Assembly (NCBI GenBank): GCA_045656705.1
Contig: JAZORR010000050.1
Location: forward strand, 62,001-126,000
Source: RGIG4576 sp045656705
Lineage (GTDB): Bacteria > Bacteroidota > Bacteroidia > Bacteroidales > Muribaculaceae
DNA length: 64,000 nt
Direction of reading: 5' to 3'
Shown here: positions 61,164-64,000 of the stretch, one piece after another
Numbering within the stretch: position 1 is the stretch's first letter
How the letters are laid out: every line of letters starts with the position of its first letter
The notes under the pieces: generated by a model
What the model was told of the DNA's origin: nothing
The model's database searches: none
What the model saw: only the letters and a program-made list of their open reading frames with translations
Position numbers and translations under genes: made by a program

Positions 61164-62057
61164 TTAAAACACCTTTACATTTATATATCTTTTAGGATTT
61201 TCCTTTATATCCTTCAGCAAAGAGTCAGCACTCAAAATTGTTTGATTTAAATTATCATACAATCCTTTGTCATTCAAAAGAAGGCCAATACTTGACTCTG
61301 TACTCTTCAACGCATTTGTTACAGTTTGAAGATTTGCCAATGTTTCATTCAAGCTATTCATAGCCGAATCCAATGGCACAGAATTCAATTCGGTAGTCAT
61401 ATCACTTAGATTTGACGATACAACTTTGAAATCGCTTGTAATAGTATTCACATTATCAAACGCTTGAGGTACGCTCTTATTTAATTGCGATGTCAAATTT
61501 TCGAGATTAGACGAAATTTGATCTAATCTATTAAGAGTTTCGGTTAATGCATGATTTGCCAACAACTTATTAGCATTATATAAGATGCTATCTATTTTAG
61601 GCATAATTTGAGCCACAGATGGCATCAATTCATTTGAAACCGATTCCATCAAACCACCTTTCACCTTTCCTGGTATTTCTGCCCCTACTTCATAATACTG
61701 TTCAGCATTATTACTTAAATCAAGTGCAATGGTTGAAGTGCCAAGCATATCTGTTTCGATATAAAATACTGTTCCCACTGGCAACTTAAGTTTATCATCA
61801 AGACTCAACTCTACTATTATACCACCATTATTTGCATAGTCATATTCTACATTGCTTACTAACCCCACTTGAAAACCATTGATAGTTACAGGAGCCGATA
61901 CTTTCAACCCATTTACTTGAGAGAAATTTACAGTATAAAAGTTTGAAGGAGTAAAAAGATTTACACCTTTTAGATAATTTATTCCCCAATATACCAATCC
62001 AACACTCAACAATACTACGATTGCTATTAAAGCCTCTTTTGATAAGATTTTCTTCAT
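61164..62057 (-). CDS. MCE/MlaD-family substrate-binding protein
   Basis: 297 residues with an N-terminal signal anchor (about 7-26), an MCE domain (about 35-115; FYTVNFSQVNGLKVSAPVTINGFQVGLV) and a long amphipathic helical tail (about 140-290; repeated Leu/Asn heptads, NLENLTSQLNKSVPQ). MlaD proteins form hexameric rings that pass phospholipids between membranes with an MlaE/MlaF transporter; neither is nearby. Co-transcribed with the upstream amidase gene (26-bp gap). Confidence 0.9.
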   Translation of the reverse strand: MKKILSKEALIAIVVLLSVGLVYWGINYLKGVNLFTPSNFYTVNFSQVNGLKVSAPVTINGFQVGLVSNVEYDYANNGGIIVELSLDDKLKLPVGTVFYIETDMLGTSTIALDLSNNAEQYYEVGAEIPGKVKGGLMESVSNELMPSVAQIMPKIDSILYNANKLLANHALTETLNRLDQISSNLENLTSQLNKSVPQAFDNVNTITSDFKVVSSNLSDMTTELNSVPLDSAMNSLNETLANLQTVTNALKSTESSIGLLLNDKGLYDNLNQTILSADSLLKDIKENPKRYINVKVF

Positions 62058-62083
62058 TATTTTTTATTTTTAATTATTCGTAA

Positions 62084-63193
62084 TTATTTAATTCGTTTGC
62101 CATTTTCAAACACCACTATAAAAGCTTCAGGAAATTTCTTTCTAACATTTTTCAGCTCCTTCTTAGCTGCTGTTTCAGAGTCAAACGAACCATATATGTA
62201 CTTATATATTTTATCTTCTTTATATACATCTACAGTTTCTAACCCCTTAAACTTACTATCATCCACATCAAGTTTCTTGGTAGAGGTGAGAAACTGTATT
62301 TTATATTCTATTTTATTATTATTTCTTATTATGCTTACATCGTTGGCTTCATCAATATCCTGTTGTATAGAATTCCCTTTTGTATTAACTGCTGCTACTT
62401 TCTTATCATTAATATCCTTATATTCTACAAATGCGTTATATATAGCATCTGCCATTTGTTTTTGACCACTCTTCGAGCCTAAAAACTTTTCTTGAGTAGG
62501 GTTACAAATAAAATCGAGTTCCACCAATACTGCAGGCATTGAAGTTTGAGCCAACACAAGAAAACCCGCTTGTCTCACTCCCCTATCTGCACGCTTTGCA
62601 GTAGACGATAACTTCTTTTGCACTCTTGAAGCAAAATCCACACTTTGCTGCATATGTGAACTTTGATTTATTTCAAATATTATATATGATTCAGATGAAG
62701 CTGGATCAAAACCATGATATTTTTTTTCATAATTTTCTTCCAATGCAATCACAGAATTTTCTCTCATCGCCACTTCTAAATTGTCATCACTTTTATGAAG
62801 ACCTAAAGTGTAGGTTGAAGCACCTTTTATAGTTTTTCTATCTTTATTACGCTTGTCTAACGAATTGCAATGAATAGATATAAACAAATCTCCTTTTGCC
62901 TTATTAGCTATTTGAGCTCGCTCTTGTAAGGTTAAATATTTATCATCGTCACGAGTAAACACAACCTTTACATTTTCCATATTATTGCTTATCATCTCCC
63001 CCAAGCGCAATGCTACCGAGAGATTAACATCCTTCTCTCTCACTTTTTGCCCTAAAGCGCCCACATCTTTACCACCATGACCTGCATCTATCACAATAGT
63101 ATAACTATCTGCATTCATTTGTATCGCAACAAACACAGACAGCAAAATAAGTATATAGCGTTTTATTCTTACTTCAATATTTTTCAAACTCAT
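62084..63193 (-). CDS. N-acetylmuramoyl-L-alanine amidase with SPOR-like C-terminus
   Basis: 369 residues. Signal peptide about 1-28 (VFVAIQMNADS). Amidase_3 catalytic domain (about 30-245) with zinc ligands and catalytic residues visible in IVIDAGHGGKDVGALG, FISIHCNS and VLVELDFICN. The C-terminal part (about 290-369) contains YKIQFLTSTKKL and YKYIYGSFDSETAAKKELKNV, a SPOR-like fold that would bind denuded glycan at the septum. Cleaves stem peptides from murein during daughter-cell separation. Confidence 0.93.
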   Translation of the reverse strand: MSLKNIEVRIKRYILILLSVFVAIQMNADSYTIVIDAGHGGKDVGALGQKVREKDVNLSVALRLGEMISNNMENVKVVFTRDDDKYLTLQERAQIANKAKGDLFISIHCNSLDKRNKDRKTIKGASTYTLGLHKSDDNLEVAMRENSVIALEENYEKKYHGFDPASSESYIIFEINQSSHMQQSVDFASRVQKKLSSTAKRADRGVRQAGFLVLAQTSMPAVLVELDFICNPTQEKFLGSKSGQKQMADAIYNAFVEYKDINDKKVAAVNTKGNSIQQDIDEANDVSIIRNNNKIEYKIQFLTSTKKLDVDDSKFKGLETVDVYKEDKIYKYIYGSFDSETAAKKELKNVRKKFPEAFIVVFENGKRIK

Positions 63194-63217
63194 TCTCTAA
63201 ATAAGAAGAATTATGTG

Positions 63218-63225
63218 CAAAATTA
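63218..63225 (-). promoter_or_regulatory. -7 box of the amidase-MlaD operon
   Basis: TAATTTTG on the minus strand, 25 bp before the amidase ATG. Confidence 0.5.
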
Positions 63226-63331
63226 CAAAAACATCTACAATTTGCCCCTATTCAACTCCATTTTTTTGTATTTTGGTTACATATCGACAAAAAAAACTGA
63301 AAATTGAAATGAATTATTGCTCCTAAACTAT

Positions 63332-63339
63332 TATTTTTG
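63332..63339 (+). promoter_or_regulatory. -7 box of aroE
   Basis: TATTTTTG, exact TAnnTTTG match, 47 bp before the aroE ATG. Confidence 0.5.
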
Positions 63340-63386
63340 TAACAAATTTACTCCATTTTCTGATTTACTTATTAATATTACAGATT

Positions 63387-64000
63387 ATGAAAGATACTAT
63401 ATACGGACTTTTAGGCTACCCTCTCGGGCATTCTTTTTCTAAAAACTACTTCAACAATAAATTTGAAGCAGAAAACATCAATGCAGAATATCTCAATTTT
63501 GAGATTCCTGATATCAATATGCTGATGGAAGTCATCAGTGAATACTACAACCTAAATGGATTGAATGTCACTATCCCATACAAAGAACAGGTTATACCAT
63601 TTTTGGACGAACTTGATGAAGATGCTGCCAATATTGGAGCAGTGAATGTAATCAAAATTATTCGAGACAAGGATGAAAATATCACACTTAAAGGTTACAA
63701 CTCCGATGTTATCGGTTTTTGCGATTCCATAGCACCTCTATTAAAACCACATATGAAGAAAGCTTTGATTTTAGGTACAGGAGGAGCTGCTAAAGCTGTG
63801 TGTTATGGACTAAAGAAATTAGGCATTGAAACTCAATATGTATCCAGAAGAAAAAGTGAAACTGCAATATCCTATGCCGATCTAAATCAAGATGTGCTTG
63901 ATGAATATCACATTATAGTCAACACCACTCCTCTCGGTATGTATCCTAATATAGATGAATGCCCCGACATTCCTTATGAATGCCTATCTTCTAAACATCT
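63387..64000 (+). CDS. aroE: Shikimate dehydrogenase (partial, cut by the right edge)
   Basis: About 204 residues visible, open to the end of the window; the full family length is about 245-275. Substrate-binding part: YGLLGYPLGHSFSKNYF (the shikimate-contacting Ser pair), NVTIPYKEQV with the catalytic Lys, and KGYNSDVIGF with the Asp partner. The NADP domain starts at LILGTGGAAKA, and NTTPLGMYPN follows. Reduces 3-dehydroshikimate in aromatic amino-acid synthesis. The ATG at 63387 is the only good start, 47 bp after a -7 box. Confidence 0.95.
   Translation, partial: MKDTIYGLLGYPLGHSFSKNYFNNKFEAENINAEYLNFEIPDINMLMEVISEYYNLNGLNVTIPYKEQVIPFLDELDEDAANIGAVNVIKIIRDKDENITLKGYNSDVIGFCDSIAPLLKPHMKKALILGTGGAAKAVCYGLKKLGIETQYVSRRKSETAISYADLNQDVLDEYHIIVNTTPLGMYPNIDECPDIPYECLSSKH

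Overview
The window is about 64 kb of AT-rich chromosomal DNA from a member of the Bacteroidales (Bacteroidota), possibly a Muribaculaceae- or Prevotella-like lineage. Evidence for this: many start codons are preceded by the Bacteroidota promoter type (TTTG or TTG, 19-20 bp, TAnnTTTG); several families are typical of the phylum (DUF4924, PG_1098/THUMP-like methyltransferase, PiT fused to a PhoU-like domain, methylmalonyl-CoA mutase as mutA-mutB); and there are BspA-like leucine-rich repeat and FISUMP-like secreted proteins. No tRNA, rRNA, CRISPR array, insertion sequence or phage gene was seen. Species assignment is inference.

Layout. 1-4.5 kb: a tripartite RND efflux operon (TolC end, lipoprotein adaptor, AcrB-type pump). 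4.4-6 kb: a stand-alone HsdR_N nuclease-fold protein and holA. 6-9.8 kb: a minus-strand operon crp-type regulator, DUF4924, rfbD, prfC. 10-14 kb: porin, prs and a cytoplasmic GH13 enzyme. 14.5-19.3 kb: tsaC, a polyprenyl-phosphate sugar transferase, a ClC antiporter with CBS domains, fmt. 19.7-25.7 kb: methyltransferase, smpB, Yip1-like membrane protein, and the operon cdsA-purM-mltF-like. 25.8-29.6 kb: gyrA and a periplasmic TPR protein. 30-34 kb: a ClpC-type unfoldase lacking its N-domain, and a Pif1-type helicase fused to TPRs. 34.3-39.5 kb: FadL-like outer-membrane protein, a Ser/His/aromatic-rich secreted protein, trmN6, marC and a nitroreductase. 39.6-46.1 kb: an accessory-looking block of five secreted proteins (Sel1, BspA-like LRR, five FISUMP-like domains) whose first gene has a leader able to fold into a four-stem RNA. 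46.2-53.7 kb: prfA-pyrF, pgk, mutA-mutB. 53.8-63.2 kb (minus strand): a secreted LRR protein, a two-component system with a phosphate transporter, dnaA, and an amidase-MlaD pair. The right edge cuts aroE.

Most genes are housekeeping: translation (prfA, prfC, fmt, smpB, tsaC), replication (dnaA, gyrA, holA), nucleotide synthesis (prs, purM, pyrF), propionate/succinate metabolism (mutAB) and envelope upkeep (amidase, MlaD, CdsA, lytic transglycosylase). The most interesting signals are non-coding or architectural: (i) a 29-nt element (27/29 identical) present in two intergenic regions, each time just upstream of a sigma-54-like -24/-12 site, once before clpC and once before tsaC; (ii) the N-domain-less ClpC; (iii) the four-stem leader before the secreted-protein block; (iv) the repeat-domain surface-protein block itself. 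None was tested by folding, alignment or database search here.
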